Assembly (NCBI GenBank): GCA_947247005.1
Contig: OX365951.1
Location: forward strand, 69,501 to 133,500
DNA length: 64,000 nt
Origin: Spisula solida
Taxonomy: Eukaryota; Mollusca; Bivalvia; Venerida; Mactridae
Reading direction: 5' to 3'
Within the stretch, counting starts at the first letter, position 1, and every line of letters begins with the position of its first letter. The notes under the pieces were generated by a model. It ran no database searches, was not told the DNA's origin, and worked only from the letters and a program-made list of their open reading frames with translations. Shown piece after piece: positions 1-12,243 of this stretch. The position numbers were made by a program, and so were the translations under genes.

Positions 1-2049
1 ATTTAGGAATTTTTGTGAAATCTAATAGGTATGAACATTTGTGATTTTACATATCCAATGTTACATATTGCCATGAAATATAAACAATATCCTTTAATGA
101 TGTAAAAAATACGAAGCGTACGTGTGGTAAATGCTGAAAACATAATTTAATTAAATGGCGATTTCAAAAATATTACTAAAATTTAAGAAACATTCTGCCC
201 AAATCAATATGAAAGTAGAAAATACGAGAGGTGTTCAACTTATATTTAAACAAAACTGAACACCGGATTTTGCCATACTAACACAATAAAATCGATTTAT
301 TTCTATTGAGCCATGCAAGAAAATGTGTATAGTAGTAAATATACTCATTTTGTTTCATTTTTGCATTATTTTTTCTAACCAAAATCAACCATCTTGTAGA
401 GGGCATTGTGTTTTGTTTTTAAGACAAAATGCCATATAGAAGCATAAAAAGGTTTTGGTATATTATGAATTACCCATGTTAGTGAAGACAATCAGTAATA
501 TTTGTCATATGAAGGGTGATATACGCTCATCTCTTGTTTTGGCGAAGCGGCACCAAATATTAAAAATCTCTAAAAATGGTCGAAACCTGCAATCGCAAGA
601 TACATTGGTTCTAATATTTATAAGACAAATCCAATAACCCAAAGTTGGATGGCAGCGAAGTTGTAAGTATCAGTAGCAACTTTCAATCGAATTATTTCGA
701 AAATGTTAGATGCAGAATTTTAGAAAAAATGCGGTGTTCATTAGCTCAGTGCAAGCAAAACAAATAGCGCAGACAAAGATCTTAGAGGCTATATATGCGA
801 CTTCGGAACAGTCATTGGAAAAATGGAGAGTTAATGTTTTATCTAAGAGGAAATTATTACATAGACGGGGTCTTCTAGTTTAAAAAGGGTCATGATGATC
901 GACATAAGTTGGAGTTAGTTAGGCTTGGTGTATTCGCGGCCGCTTTCATGACATGGTCTTGTGTTTGATATTTTAGAAAGGCGGAACTCAAAAGGATTTA
1001 AAAGAGAACAAAAGTGAACGCATATTTTATCTATGCAAAAGGTTTAAAAGTTTTTTTCGACAAATATGCGACACGTCCTTTTCCTGGTAACATGCAAAAG
1101 ACAGGGTGTTTCCCTTATACTGAATTTCCTGTCACCCTACAAAATATGTCATTAAGTACCTTATGAATTAGAATGGGAAGTATATTATACCCAAACAGTG
1201 GATAAAAAAGTCTCCCGATGAAGTATCAATATAATTTAAATCTGGAGAACATTGGAACATCGATTAAAGTAGCGAATTGTAAGCATCAGCACTTGGAGGT
1301 TTTTTACCTTAAAAAATTCAACATCAATACACTCGATACATAGTTGATTCTGTTCGTAGGATATTAAATATACATTCTACAATGGTAGTTTATATCTCTT
1401 GATACATTACTATATACAATTGAATAAACACAATTCGATTTAGATGTGAAATTAATGACAATACTGGATGTTCAATTCTGTTCAAATAGAAGTTGAATAC
1501 CTCTCGTAGATGTATACCTACTAATTGATTAATAGTTTCTTCATTATACCTAGTTGTTACCAATCTGGGTCATTCGGAATACCTTAGTCATTTACGAACA
1601 ATATCAGATGCATCAATCATGAAGCTTTACAAAGCCACAAAATACCAAATACGCTGCAAGAAGTAGACCACACAGTGATTTGTTAATTCAACCTCGTGCA
1701 TGACCTAGTCCTATTTTTCCTAAATTTATTATAAACCAGACCTACAAGTTGCATGTATAAATCAACGTCACTGTAATCTATATCGTGATATATCGCTTTA
1801 CCAAATTGTCGAAACTGCTTATCTCAATGTGTTACATTAATACCAAACCTGTACGCCCATATTAGCCCTTTATACCGTATCTCGTGTTTTAGTCTGATAT
1901 AAGCAGTAAGTTGTACAAGTCCCGTGTGCAGTTTTTATAGGACAAATATCAAGAATGATCTCCCTTTATAAGGTGTCTTAAGTCAATTGTCAATATTATT
2001 AAGATTGCTGCCCCTCCATATGTCATAGCATAGGTACGTGAATTACCGT
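1..2049. other. Region downstream of the Ig gene
   Basis: AT-rich sequence containing one mariner-like element (225-1506). No open frame here resembles a known protein. Confidence 0.5.
225..1506. mobile_element. Mariner/Tc1-like element, degenerate
   Basis: Terminal inverted repeats of about 38 bp: CGAGAGGTGTTCAACTTATA at the left and, inverted at 1470-1506, CGAGAGGTATTCAACTTCTA. Both are flanked by TA, the target duplication of this superfamily. The length of 1282 bp is that of a full-size mariner. The interior has stops in all frames and I could not recognise a transposase, so it is either decayed or non-autonomous. Confidence 0.8.
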
Positions 2050-3152
2050 ATCTACGACGTTAACGTAACATTTTATTATACAAATGTAACACATGTACAC
2101 AGTAGTTATAAATACATAGTGAAGCATTGTATCTAATTACCATACATTCGACACAAAACTGATTTGAAAAGAAATAAAGAATCAATTGACAGTTTACAAA
2201 ATATAAATACAATGTATATGATAATAAGATACACTGTTGTCGACATTTCAGAATAAAAAACAAATAAACAAGAATATTACACGGAGAGATTTGAACACTC
2301 CACTGTCCCTTTCTTCATTTAGCAGATGTCCCCATACCGATGGAGACATGAAGGCACTGTTGAGAAGAATTCATCTTGGTGTTATATCACAACGACGACA
2401 ACAACAACACTAGAACGTTGTACAGTACCCTGTATGTAAGAGCACTGTTTACACTCGCACTTCGTTATGATGGCGGTACCGTTACTATTGTAAATAATCA
2501 ATACACAAAATATGAATTCACGCTACAAGATGGACATGTTTAGTTCGTCTAGCCGAGACAATTTAACCTTTGACAGTGTAAGGTGTCACTGTACAACATT
2601 ATGTAAGCCCTGTGGGACATAAACCACACATACAACAAATATCCAAGACACTGATGCTGGTCGGGACGTCTCTTTGACGCTGTGATGCCTTTATAACGCT
2701 GAGAGGTCTTTATATAGCTCTCAATTTCCTACTATCCCCTTGGTGAATTGATGTTATCCTGTACAAATACTCCAGACAGAGGTCAGCACTCCTTCACAAT
2801 TTGTTGAATTTTCCTGACACATTGTGGTACATTGTCTGCCGAGATTTGCCGCACTAGGCAATACTTGATATTGTTTTTACTTAAGACATGTGCATTAGAA
2901 ACGAATATTCACCATATGGTTTGTAAAACGTATAATTGTCAGTTTTCATTTATTTCCGTAAAAAACAATGAAATGCAACGCACGCTGATCCTGCCTCGGA
3001 GACCGGCGTTTGAATGTACTAGTAATCAACACTTTAATTTAACGAAACAATTTTGTAAATATATATTTCGATATTGTGGTATCTTCTTTCAAAAAATGAA
3101 ATCATTTTTACTTCAAATTATTGTATCGCATATATCTATATGATGAAATATT
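2050..3152 (-). other. Putative 3' UTR of the Ig gene
   Basis: Downstream of the TGA on the minus strand, AATAAA appears at 2954-2949 (about 200 nt past the stop) and again at 2077-2072 (about 1.1 kb past). The stretch 2280-2830 is less AT-rich than its surroundings, with no recognisable transposon ends, as might be expected of a transcribed 3' UTR. A (GAC)/(AAC)-like trinucleotide run lies at 2390-2410. Which poly(A) site is used cannot be told from sequence. Confidence 0.4.
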
Positions 3153-3277
3153 TCACCTCCAGAATCGCGTTATTATGGTAAAGAGTAACACATGAAGAAT
3201 TCCAGATCTCAACAAATTAGCAGCATTTTCAGGGGCCGTATTCATCTGTCCCCCACTCTGCGCTTCATTCCCGGATA
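3153..3277 (-). CDS. Terminal exon of the Ig gene: stalk, hydrophobic (GPI-type) tail and stop
   Basis: Seen: the minus strand has acceptor ACCATATTTCAG before 3277 and an open frame in the phase required by the Ig2 exon. It is two bases completing a GTA codon, 40 codons and TGA at 3155-3153. The peptide is small-residue rich (SGNEAQSGGQMNTAPENAAN), followed by a hydrophobic stretch (GILHVLLFTII) and a very short end TRFWR. Known: Dpr/zig-8 and IgLON proteins end in a GPI signal or a single membrane helix. A small-residue omega region, a short polar spacer and a terminal hydrophobic run form the GPI pattern. Inference: this is the C-terminus of the gene 31 kb upstream. Support is phase match, acceptor, composition and position, not homology. 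The hydrophobic run is short, so a weak GPI signal or another true last exon are alternatives. Confidence 0.62.
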
Positions 3278-3293
3278 CTGAAATATGGTTTAC

Positions 3294-3404
3294 AAACAAT
3301 TAGAGTATAATTAAATTCTCACATAAAATGGTAGTTTTAAATTAATATAGTATACGAAACAATTAGAGTACAATTCAATTCGCACATAAAATAATAGTTA
3401 TACA
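3294..3404. repeat. Two-copy imperfect tandem repeat, 63 bp period
   Basis: AAACAATTAGAGTATAATTA at 3294 recurs as AAACAATTAGAGTACAATTC at 3357, and both continue with matching TCTCACATAAAAT / TCGCACATAAAAT segments. It lies just inside the 31 kb intron, immediately upstream of the terminal exon's acceptor. Confidence 0.8.
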
Positions 3405-4196
3405 CTATCACTTGCACTCATGGAGGCGTCTAAATGGAATATCTATTTGTTGTCAATATGAGATATTCGGAATACTCTGTTGTTTCCGCGTTATATGCAA
3501 ACCGTTACATCCCGGTACAATAATTTAGAAACTTTCTATATCCGAATTCGGTAAAAGTTGGCCTTACTAACATCCCCAGGCAGTGACATTAGCATTCGTG
3601 GAGATGTCTGCATATATATGTATAACTAGCATTTTCATATAAAATATACAAGTTAAGATTATTTCTCTGAACAGGATATTTCATTTGTAATTGTTGAAAA
3701 AGTGAAAAATTATTATAGACTATAGAAACATAGATATTCCATTTCACTCGGAACAAAAGTCGATTAAAATATATCAAAACCAGACATTAAATAAATTTAA
3801 GATGACTTTAGATATATCACGCATTCTTAATTGAGAATTTATAACTAAATAATCACATATACTCTGATTCAATTCAAATATATGTTCTAAGACTGTAACT
3901 CTAAGAATAATGGATATTTTAGGACAAACTTGTGTCCTAAACTATTAGAGTCGTCTCAAATAGGACGCATTCTGTTCAATTTATTGTTTAATAATGAACC
4001 TTGTAGTGAACCTTCCATACATATTCAGTTATAACTATGTGCTCCTTATTCAAATGCAATATTACCGATGTATCTACCGGGATCTTATGAACAAAAATGA
4101 TCTTAATTTTATATTGTCCCAAGTGTGTGAAGCTAACTACTTAATCAACATGAAAAACGCGAATTCTGAACTCTATACTTGAGTTCACTACATATA

Positions 4197-5108
4197 CGAG
4201 GGTCAGTCAAGGAAAACTGAGAGTTGGTAATTTAAACCTTCACAATCTGTTTGCAGTTGTACTTTCTATTATACATCGTCAAATGTTATCCCCTGCGGAT
4301 CTTCTGAAGAATTCTGTCATCAGATATAGACTCATAAATATAGAAAGAACATCACTAAGACATGAAGATTGAATTTGTTGTAAATTCAAAGGTTTCTTTC
4401 AACCTTATACACCGTTATTTATTACAACTAACACGTGTTTATTGTAGAATAGCTTATCTCAAATAATAATTAGCAATTATTTCAGAATGGTCACTTATGC
4501 TGTGTTTTTTTGTTGCCTAGCAACAATTTTACCAACATTTCATCAATTTTCTCGGCACACGTTCTTTTCGTTGCCATGGTGTTCTGAAACTTATAACTGA
4601 TTTCACCTTTTCTCTTCAATAAGGTTATGAATATATCTCAAGAAGTCCAATAACCGTAATATAAATAAAATGTATAACTTCGCTTTGGAAAAAAATTATT
4701 TCGTTCTTTTGGGTGGGGTAAAATTGTGGTTTTAATACCATTAAATAAAATGACAATTTACATTTTCGTCAAGTATATTTTCTATATTGGTGGAATAAAT
4801 CAATTAAAATTAAGTTTATCTGATAGATTAATGTATTACGAACTAAAGAATACGTTTGAAAATGTCAGATATATCTTTATGGTTTCATAGCAACACAAAC
4901 TTTTGTTCTACAAACAGCGAGAACGCATGCCCTCGAGTTGTCCTCTTTAGTTGCCTGGCAACAAGAATCAAATTGTCATAACCCAGATTGGTATTCGCTA
5001 TAACATCAGTGAGATACCATATTTTATGATAATGCATAGAAAATATACGAGCACTTATTCTTCTAAGCATTATTAAGCAACTCTCAGTTTTTTCTTGACT
5101 GACCCTCG
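4197..5108. mobile_element. Mariner-like non-autonomous element
   Basis: Inverted ends CGAGGGTCAGTCAAGGAAAA (4197) and, on the other strand from 5108, CGAGGGTCAGTCAAGAAAAA. Both extend into ACTGAGAGTT and are flanked by TA. At 912 bp it is shorter than a full mariner and carries no transposase frame. Internal palindromic GTTGCCTAGCAAC near 4514 and a related GTTGCCTGGCAAC near 4950 are noted. Confidence 0.9.
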
Positions 5109-5445
5109 TATATATCAATATAAAACCGTATTCACTAACCTTAGACTTAAGATATATTTTGATAAAGACTGTTGTACAATGTATAATTTCCTAAATTTTA
5201 GTTTTTGTCTTCGATGGAGTTTTGACTTTGTATTTCCTAATGAAAACAGTCTAAGATAAAAATAAGAAGTTTATTATTTTAAAGAATCGTTATGAATACG
5301 GCCACTGATTCTCAAACCTTGGTACATTCGCCACCATAACATTGTGGTAAAGTTAATATATCCGTAATGACATAACTATTTCTTTTCTCGATATATTAAT
5401 ATTAAGGTTTATCTTTTATTCCTCCAATTCTGAAGAGCATAATAC

Positions 5446-5720
5446 ATACAGTACCGTCAGCGTGAAGGTTCCGCGTGAAACCGTTTTGCGTTAGTGTTTC
5501 ACGCGTGTAAGCGTTAGCGTGAAAGCGTTAACCGTGTACTACAAGTACGCATGCGCAGCGTGAAAAAGCGTGTATAACCGTGAACCGTTTAACCCATCTG
5601 CGCATGCGCACCGTGAAACGTGTATTTGCGTGAACCCATCTGCGCATGCGCACCGTGTAATTGTGTATTGGGAAAAACGAGAAAGCGATAAGCGTGAAGC
5701 TTTAAGGTGTGCTCGATTCA
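5446..5720 (+). repeat. GCGTGAA-rich repeat element, copy 1
   Basis: Starts ACAGTACCGTCAGCGTGAAG at about 5449 and is dense in GCGTGAA / CGTGAAAC motifs. It includes two nearly identical segments containing CCCATCTGCGCATGCGCACC (5595-5612 region and 5636-5653 region). It is far more CpG-rich than its surroundings. The same terminal sequence occurs inverted at the right end of the repeat at 32330-32640. Confidence 0.8.
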
Positions 5721-6079
5721 TTGCCTATATTAAAAGATTATCGCTAATTTAAATGATATTAATTTAATAAGTTTCTAAATTATGACTGATGCATCTTTAA
5801 GTAAATTCATACACGAATAAAACTGAATTCGAAATGAACAATTAAGCGCTAACAACGGAGATCAGATCTACTAAAAAAAATGAATTATACATGTACTAAG
5901 GATTACCGTACGAAGTATTTCATTTTTTTGGATCAAAACTGTTAAGTTAAACACTTATGGATGAGTGAGGTACGATGTATTGAAATTATATTCGAAATGT
6001 TGACTTAATTAATTTTCGGACTGATGCATTATCGTAAGTTCGAGTTTGATTGTTCGGGAGTATAATGTAGATGTAAGTT

Positions 6080-7235
6080 TCTTAGTGCATTTTAATCCAT
6101 ATGATAAACGGCTTAAACTCATCGTGTATATTGTGTATTTGAAGCGAGAAAGAGGTGTGAGAAGTAGACTCTAAGATCTGTAATCGATGTTCGACATTCA
6201 ATACACAACCAGTTTCTAATACAGACTGAGAGCCAGTTGTGACGTCAGCATTTAAGGTGACAAAGGCAGTTAGGCAGACACAGGTTTCGAATACCAATCC
6301 AGCTCGTGAGATTGACATTCGCAAAAAAGTTGGGTAAAAACTGATCTATGTTTGAATATAGAGCAAGGTCTGACATGAAAACAAAACAAATGTAGACCCA
6401 GGTTTGAATACAGATCCAGCTCTGAGTTCGACGTTCACAATAATTGAAGGTGTGTAATACAGGTCTGCACTTGAATAACGAGCCAGGTCTGACATTGATT
6501 AAGCCCGGCGGCAAATGTTGAACCAGGAGCCCGTTGCCTAACCAAGCCGCTTCCTTCCAAAAGGCGCTATCGAGCGCTTTCCTACGTCTATGCAACGACA
6601 TGCTACGAGCGAGCAGTGCTCTCGGATAGCACACCGTTTCTTAACACTTTGATAGGCGAGCGCTTTCTTATGAAACTGATAGCTTCAGTAGCGCTTTGCT
6701 ATGCAACGGTCTGCTTTCCGCGAGCGCTCGCCTGTAGCATTTAATTTTTCGTTTCGTAGCAGGCTTTTCAGAAGCAAGCCGTTTCCTAGCGTAGCACTCA
6801 GTAGCGGTTTGGTTAGGCAACGGGCTCCAGGTTTGAATATAGAGCCAGCTCTGAGATCGACGCTCACAATAATTGAAGGTGTGTAATACAGGTCTGCATT
6901 TGAATAACGAGCCAGGTCTGACATCGATAAAGCCCGGCGGCAAATGTAGACCCATGTTTGAATACAGATCCAGCTCCGAGATAAACATTCGATCTATACA
7001 GCCCAGCTCCGACATCTAGATTTGATGTTTACCCGCGGCGAATGCAGACCCAGTTTCAAATACCGATCCATTTCCAAGATCAACATTCGCTATATCAGGT
7101 GGGGAATACAGATCTTGGTTGGAATAGAGAGCCAGGTCTGACATTTGATTTATCCCGAAGGAGAATGCAGAGGCAGGTTTTAGATCAACATTTGATCTAT
7201 ACCGATGACAAATGCAGGATTCAAATCTTGTAGTC
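6080..7235 (+). repeat. Degenerate minisatellite (GAGCCAGGTCTGACAT family)
   Basis: Phrases such as CAGGTTTGAATACAGATCCA, GAGCCAGGTCTGACAT and CCCGGCGGCAAATGT recur irregularly. The clearest long duplication is about 100 bp, at 6421-6520 and 6841-6945, with only a few differences. The array is interrupted by a MITE at 6528-6826. Open frames across it are by-products of the repeat. Confidence 0.85.
6528..6826. mobile_element. 299 bp MITE with 5-bp target duplication CCAGG
   Basis: Ends AGCCCGTTGCCTAACCAA and its reverse complement, directly flanked by CCAGG at 6523-6527 and 6827-6831. The host minisatellite has the uninterrupted site (ACCCAGGTTTGAATA) in a neighbouring unit, so the empty site can be read within the window. 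The interior is rich in GAGCGCTTT motifs. No coding capacity. Confidence 0.88.
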
Positions 7236-7409
7236 CATCTGTTTATATAAGGCGGATGCGATTACAACACTGTTCATCATTTATTATAAATAGATCTGAA
7301 GTTGAAAGTCGCTGCTAGCTGGTAGTTGTTTTATAGTTTCAAAGAGTGCAATAAATGCAATTGTAGAGTGTCATAACTTCAATGTGCGACTATTTTCCAC
7401 AAAAAAGTT

Positions 7410-7680
7410 GGAACAGTGGCTAAGAAGTAGGGTGTGCGCTTTGAGATCGAGAGGTCCCAGTTCGATCCTCTTCTGTGACATTGCTAAATTTCTCTGAGCA
7501 AAACACTCCCCACAATACTCGTTACTAAGGCGTGTGAATGGGTACCTGAGAATACCAATAGCCAATATGCTTTGGATACCGTCAGAGCAGAGTCTAACAG
7601 CTGACTTGCGACTCAAGGATAGGGTGAATTTACAGTCTGTTGAACATACACACATCTGTTACCATCACACCCTCTGTTGA
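7410..7680 (+). mobile_element. tRNA-derived SINE
   Basis: The head has an A-box-like GTGGCTAAGAAGTAGGGTG and a B-box GTCCCAGTTCGATCC spaced as in a tRNA gene, followed by a non-tRNA body. The anticodon arm does not fold as a functional tRNA, so it is a SINE head rather than a tRNA gene. Confidence 0.7.
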
Positions 7681-7869
7681 ACTATGATACACAACAGATA
7701 CAGAACAAACAATCAGATATATTATTTAATCTAAGATAACATTTATATTCTGTTTCAAAACCTACCGTAAGTTCCAGTTTAATAATGACCAATAATATAA
7801 GTAAATAAAATGATACCAGTTATTCTTTTATTTTATTAGTATCATTACAACATATAATAAAAAATTTCA

Positions 7870-8160
7870 ACAAGAATTGAAAACATAAAATATATATAAA
7901 AACAAATCACTAAGAATTGCAAGCAATACAGAAGTTCCGTACAAGTTTGACCCTTAAAATTCTCAATGTTTCTGTTGCTATGGAAAACACAATTTTTGTC
8001 AGAATAAAAAAAGTGCATAATCGCCTTATTGCCCCCTATCCACATACCAAGTTTCATAAACCTAGTTTGGAAACCGTTCAGTTATGTCTTTTGACAGACT
8101 GACTGACGGACGGAGGGCAAACCTATAGTCCCCTCTGGTCAAAACCGGTAGGGGGACAAA
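7870..8160 (+). mobile_element. Pearl-type (non-autonomous rolling-circle) element, short copy
   Basis: Contains AAGAATTGCAAGCAATACAG, ACCAAGTTTCATAAACC, the microsatellite-like GACTGACTGACGGACGGAGG and a terminal hairpin (CCCCTCTGGT ... ACCGGTAGGGG). A related copy with the same order of parts is at 25025-25190. Confidence 0.6.
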
Positions 8161-8224
8161 TTATGTTATACAATGTTAATCCACATATTTCTCAAGACCT
8201 TAGATTCTTAGGGATCTAATCCGG

Positions 8225-9665
8225 GTGTAGCTACAACAAGCAAATTATTTAGGTTAGGGAATTTAATAAACCCAAGATGGCTGCCAGTCTTGAAGAACAA
8301 ATAAGAAAATGTCCAAAGGACACAGATGCCCCCACTTGCCATTTGACCACGAGAAGGGCCATAACTCAACTAAATATACCAGCTAATTTTCCTCCTAACT
8401 ATACCAACAGTAGCTCAAATACTTGGATAAGAGCGTCGAAGGCAAAATATCATTATTTCACGGGTGACAACTCTGTTAATACTGGTCTAATCAAACAGGA
8501 TGTATCACTGAAAATGATGAATACCGTTACCATTAGATTCTGTTTGACAGTTACATCAGATCCAAATTATGATGATATAGAAAGCTTAGTTTAGCACTGA
8601 TGAGTCTTGCAAAGTTTCATTGAAAAGCAACTATTTGAAGTAGCGCAGAGAAAATAATAAGTGAAAAGCTCACAGAACAATAAAGATGTGCACAACTATA
8701 CTTGGTACTGATAAGTCATGCACTCCAACCAAAATCCACAGAGAAATAGTGCAGACAAAATAATAAATGGAAAATACAAAGGGCAGTTACCCGATACTTC
8801 CTAATTATCAATCCGACCAATGGGCAAACAAAAATGATTAGTCTAAAAACAAATGGCCATAACTCCATTAAAACGTAATCGGACCAATAGGCGCCAACGG
8901 TATGCATAACTAGACTTGGTATTGGAAAGTCATACAAAGTTTCATCAAAATGTGACAAATGGTTACAGCGTGAACAAAAATTATCAGTGTAAAACAAAGG
9001 GCAATAACTCCCTTAAAATTGCTCTGACGAGGTGCCCCAGCGATATGCACAACTAGGCTTCATACTGATAAGTCATGCAAAGTTTCGTTGAAATCTGACC
9101 ATTGGTAACACAACAAGAAATAGCACTGAAAGTGATGAATACCCCCAGATACTGCTTGACACAGTGGCTTAATATTATAGTGATATGCACATATGCCTTG
9201 TCTAGCTTTAGAATTGAAGTCTTTCTAACTTGCAAAGTTTGGTTGACAGCTGCAGTTATAAACAATAGCGCAAACCAAATCATAAATGAAAATATCAAAG
9301 GACAGTAACTCCCTAAATTTGATCTGACCATTGAGTGCCAACCATATTTATAACTTGCAATATAACCAACATATACTTTGTATCTAGGGGTATAACAATA
9401 GCATGGACAAATTGTAAGTGTAAGAAAATAAGAAAACTTTTATTGGTAATAAATCCCTTAAAATTTATTTGACCAGGATGCACTGACAATATGAACAACA
9501 AGACTTTGTTTTGATAAGTCATACAAACAACAAAGTTTTGTTGATATCCAACCAATGTTTAAGGAAAATAGTGCGGCCAATAAGCATTGGCCCAACCAAC
9601 AGACCAACCTAAAGCATGACTCCAATATAGCCCCCACATATTTTGTATCTGAGGGTATAAATATA
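8225..9665 (+). mobile_element. Pearl-type element with degenerate ~140-160 bp tandem core
   Basis: Core units recur with phrases GCAAAGTTTCATTGAAA, GACTTGGTACTGATAAGTCA and GGCCATAACTCCCTTAAAAT at roughly 140-160 bp spacing. The element closes with AACCAACAGACCAACC and the hairpin AGCCCCCACA...TGAGGGTATAA. The opening contains TCCAAAGGACACAGATGCCC, which recurs in variant form at 60488. Long open frames here are repeat by-products. Confidence 0.75.
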
Positions 9666-9832
9666 AAGATGTACAAAAAAACATACTGACTAATATTCCT
9701 ATGAAGTTTGATAACTGTAGCCTAATTACTTAAAATTTCAACTAACAGACAGCACATTTCCGGATGGACATACCCAGATTTGTTCAAGACAAACATGACA
9801 ACCAACTTTCACTAAGATTCAGTGAACAATAC

Positions 9833-9990
9833 AGTTGCGGTCCAGTGGTTACTATGCTGGATTTGTAACCCGGCTATCTGGGTTTGATTTCTGGTTGCAG
9901 CAGTTCTCACATTTTTATAAAAATTTGACAACATTGCCGATTTAACTCCACATGTGGAAAAGTTGCTTGTCCCTTGTGGAAGGGTAAGTT
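9833..9990 (+). mobile_element. tRNA-derived SINE fragment
   Basis: GTTGCGGTCCAGTGGTTACT (A-box region) and CTGGGTTTGATTTCTGG (weak B-box) at tRNA-like spacing, followed by a non-tRNA tail. The arms are imperfect, so no functional tRNA is called. Confidence 0.55.
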
Positions 9991-10616
9991 ACGATACTTG
10001 TGTCAGACACAAGTAGGCATCACGATCAACAGAATGTAGGAATAGTTTGCCAGCCCAACACAATAACATCCAAAAAGTCCATCTTGATTTCCATGGCAAA
10101 ACATATCATATTATGTCACAGAGGACTACGAGGAATGATCAATATATAATGCGAAAATGCTTATAATTTTTTTATGATCGTTTCGATTTTACTCCAACTT
10201 TAAATGTAAGTAGTAACATATATTGGCAATGTTTCCCTGAATATTCATGATTACAGCGACATCATGCTAAAAACTATAGTTGCTAAGATAACTCTCAAAA
10301 CGCTTAGGAGGGACATTTTGCGGGTTTTTTCGCCGTTTTCATCTAAATAATAGTCATGTGATGAAAATTGGTAGTTAATGTTATCTAAGACTCACTGTAC
10401 TGATGGTGACGTCATGCACGGGTTGTATTGTCACGTACGTCACATCCGTGTTATTGTTTTGTAATAGCAAAACTGATGGATGCAGACAAAAGATTATCAA
10501 TAATATATTTAGTGTTGAAGAAAACAATTAATAATGAAACTGTGCGTGAGATTCAGTTATCATTTTGTGATCATGCCACATCAAAAGCTTCGATTTATGT
10601 TCATAATTACTTATTA

Positions 10617-11160
10617 AACAAGAGATGTTTATAAAACACGTATGCCCCCATGGCAGCCAAATAGTCAGAAATGGTAAAGGTCATAGTGACCTTTGACCTA
10701 CTGACCTCAAAATCAATAGGGGTCATCTAATGTTGATGACCAACATCCAAAGCGTTCTTGAGTTATTGAACGGAAACCATTTGAATAGTCAGAAATGGTA
10801 AAGGTCAGTGACCTTGCCCATTGACCTAAAATTCAATAGGGGTTATCTACTGTTGATGACCAACCTCGATGTAAAGTATGAAGGTCCTAGGACAAAGCGT
10901 TCTTGAGTTATTGAACGGAAACCATTTGAATAGTCAGAAATGGTAAAGGTCAGTGACCTTGCCCTTTGACCTAAAATTCAATAGGGGTTATCTACTGTTG
11001 ATGACCAACCTCGATGTAAAGTTTGAAGGTCCTAGGGCAAAGCGTTCTGGAGTTATTCAACGGAAACCATTTGGTCTACCGATAGGCGGAACGACATATG
11101 ACGTGGGCGTAACATCATGTCGACGTGAGAACTTCGTTGAACGAAATTCCCTAGGATGAC
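10617..11160. mobile_element. Pearl-type tandem array, 144 bp unit (three copies)
   Basis: AGTCAGAAATGGTAAAGGTC begins units near 10663, 10787 and 10931. The second and third are about 144 bp and nearly identical; the first lacks an internal segment containing CTCGATGTAAAGT. Units share GTTGATGACCAAC and AACGGAAACCATTTG. The left edge, AACAAGAGATGTTTATAAAA followed by GCCCCCATGG, resembles an element end on the minus strand. Confidence 0.75.
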
Positions 11161-12243
11161 TAATGTGAGTCACTTTTCAACTTTGTATCGCGTAGGTGAA
11201 GATTAATAAATATCAAAGGAGGGTAATCTAAAAGGTTTTAAAAATTAATACAGAACCTACAAAATGTGATTATCAAATTGATTATCATTAAATTCTGTTT
11301 CAGTGCAAAAAAATGACCTGTATACTGGTTTCAAAAATGTTCTAAACGATTTATTTTTCCTTATATTTGAGAGCTTTCGTATGTTTTCTTTAATATATGT
11401 ATTAACCACTGCATAAAATATTTTTAGAAAAAAAATGTAATAGCTTAATAATAAGCATTTTCTCATTAAATAATGATCACCCCTCAGACCATCCAACATG
11501 GTGACTTCGGCATATATACATGTACCATCAAAGGCCAAAAATTCCTTCAGTTTGTTTCCTCATTATAACACACAATTGTAAATAAATTAGAAAATAATAT
11601 CCATGTGTCAGTGTTATTTGGAAACTGCATGTACTTTATGTTTGCAAAGCACATGATCAAACTTCACATGCACAAAAGGTAACATAATTATCCGAGTAAG
11701 TACATGTACTTGGGAACTTAAACATATTGCAAAATTGATATTTTCAGTTGATCGGAGATAACAAACAGTGATTTCAAGACTTGTTATCTAGTATAACAAG
11801 GGTCTGTAGTGTTGTGCTGGTCTAGTTGTACTGTATTTCCTTTTTCTGATGTGTATTCAGAAAGTCAATTAACAGGTAGATAGCTAAATACTTCTACCGT
11901 CTATCACCAGTACACCATCACAAGTACACCAATTTTATTTCTCTTTCAACCAATAACACAAGTTTTCTGAAAATTTCTAGCTGCGTAGTCTTCAACATCA
12001 AATTTTAAGACCAGTCTGTGAACTACAAGCAGTAGTTCGTCCACTAGCAGTAATCATATGTCACTCTTATTCTCCAATCGTCCTCAGAACCCACTGACTG
12101 GTATATGAAGTCTGAAACAGTAAATGTAAAGACATTTAATGATTGAAGACTAAGTACAGCAAATACCATATTACACAGACAATTCAAAGCCATACAGAAG
12201 CTATGGGCGTACCTAGCCACCCATGCAAGAGCTAAACACTGCA

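Noticed and set aside
6245..7233. Several overlapping frames of 60-129 codons on both strands
   Set aside because: All fall in a minisatellite plus MITE and share the repeat's periodicity.
8277..8594. 105-codon open frame on the plus strand
   Set aside because: It runs through the left edge and first units of a tandem-array transposon; its phrases recur as DNA repeats rather than as protein.
11257..11538. Minus-strand frame with CIYAEV phrase considered as an Ig-like exon
   Set aside because: No paired cysteine/tryptophan pattern, and the rest of the frame is AT-rich low complexity.
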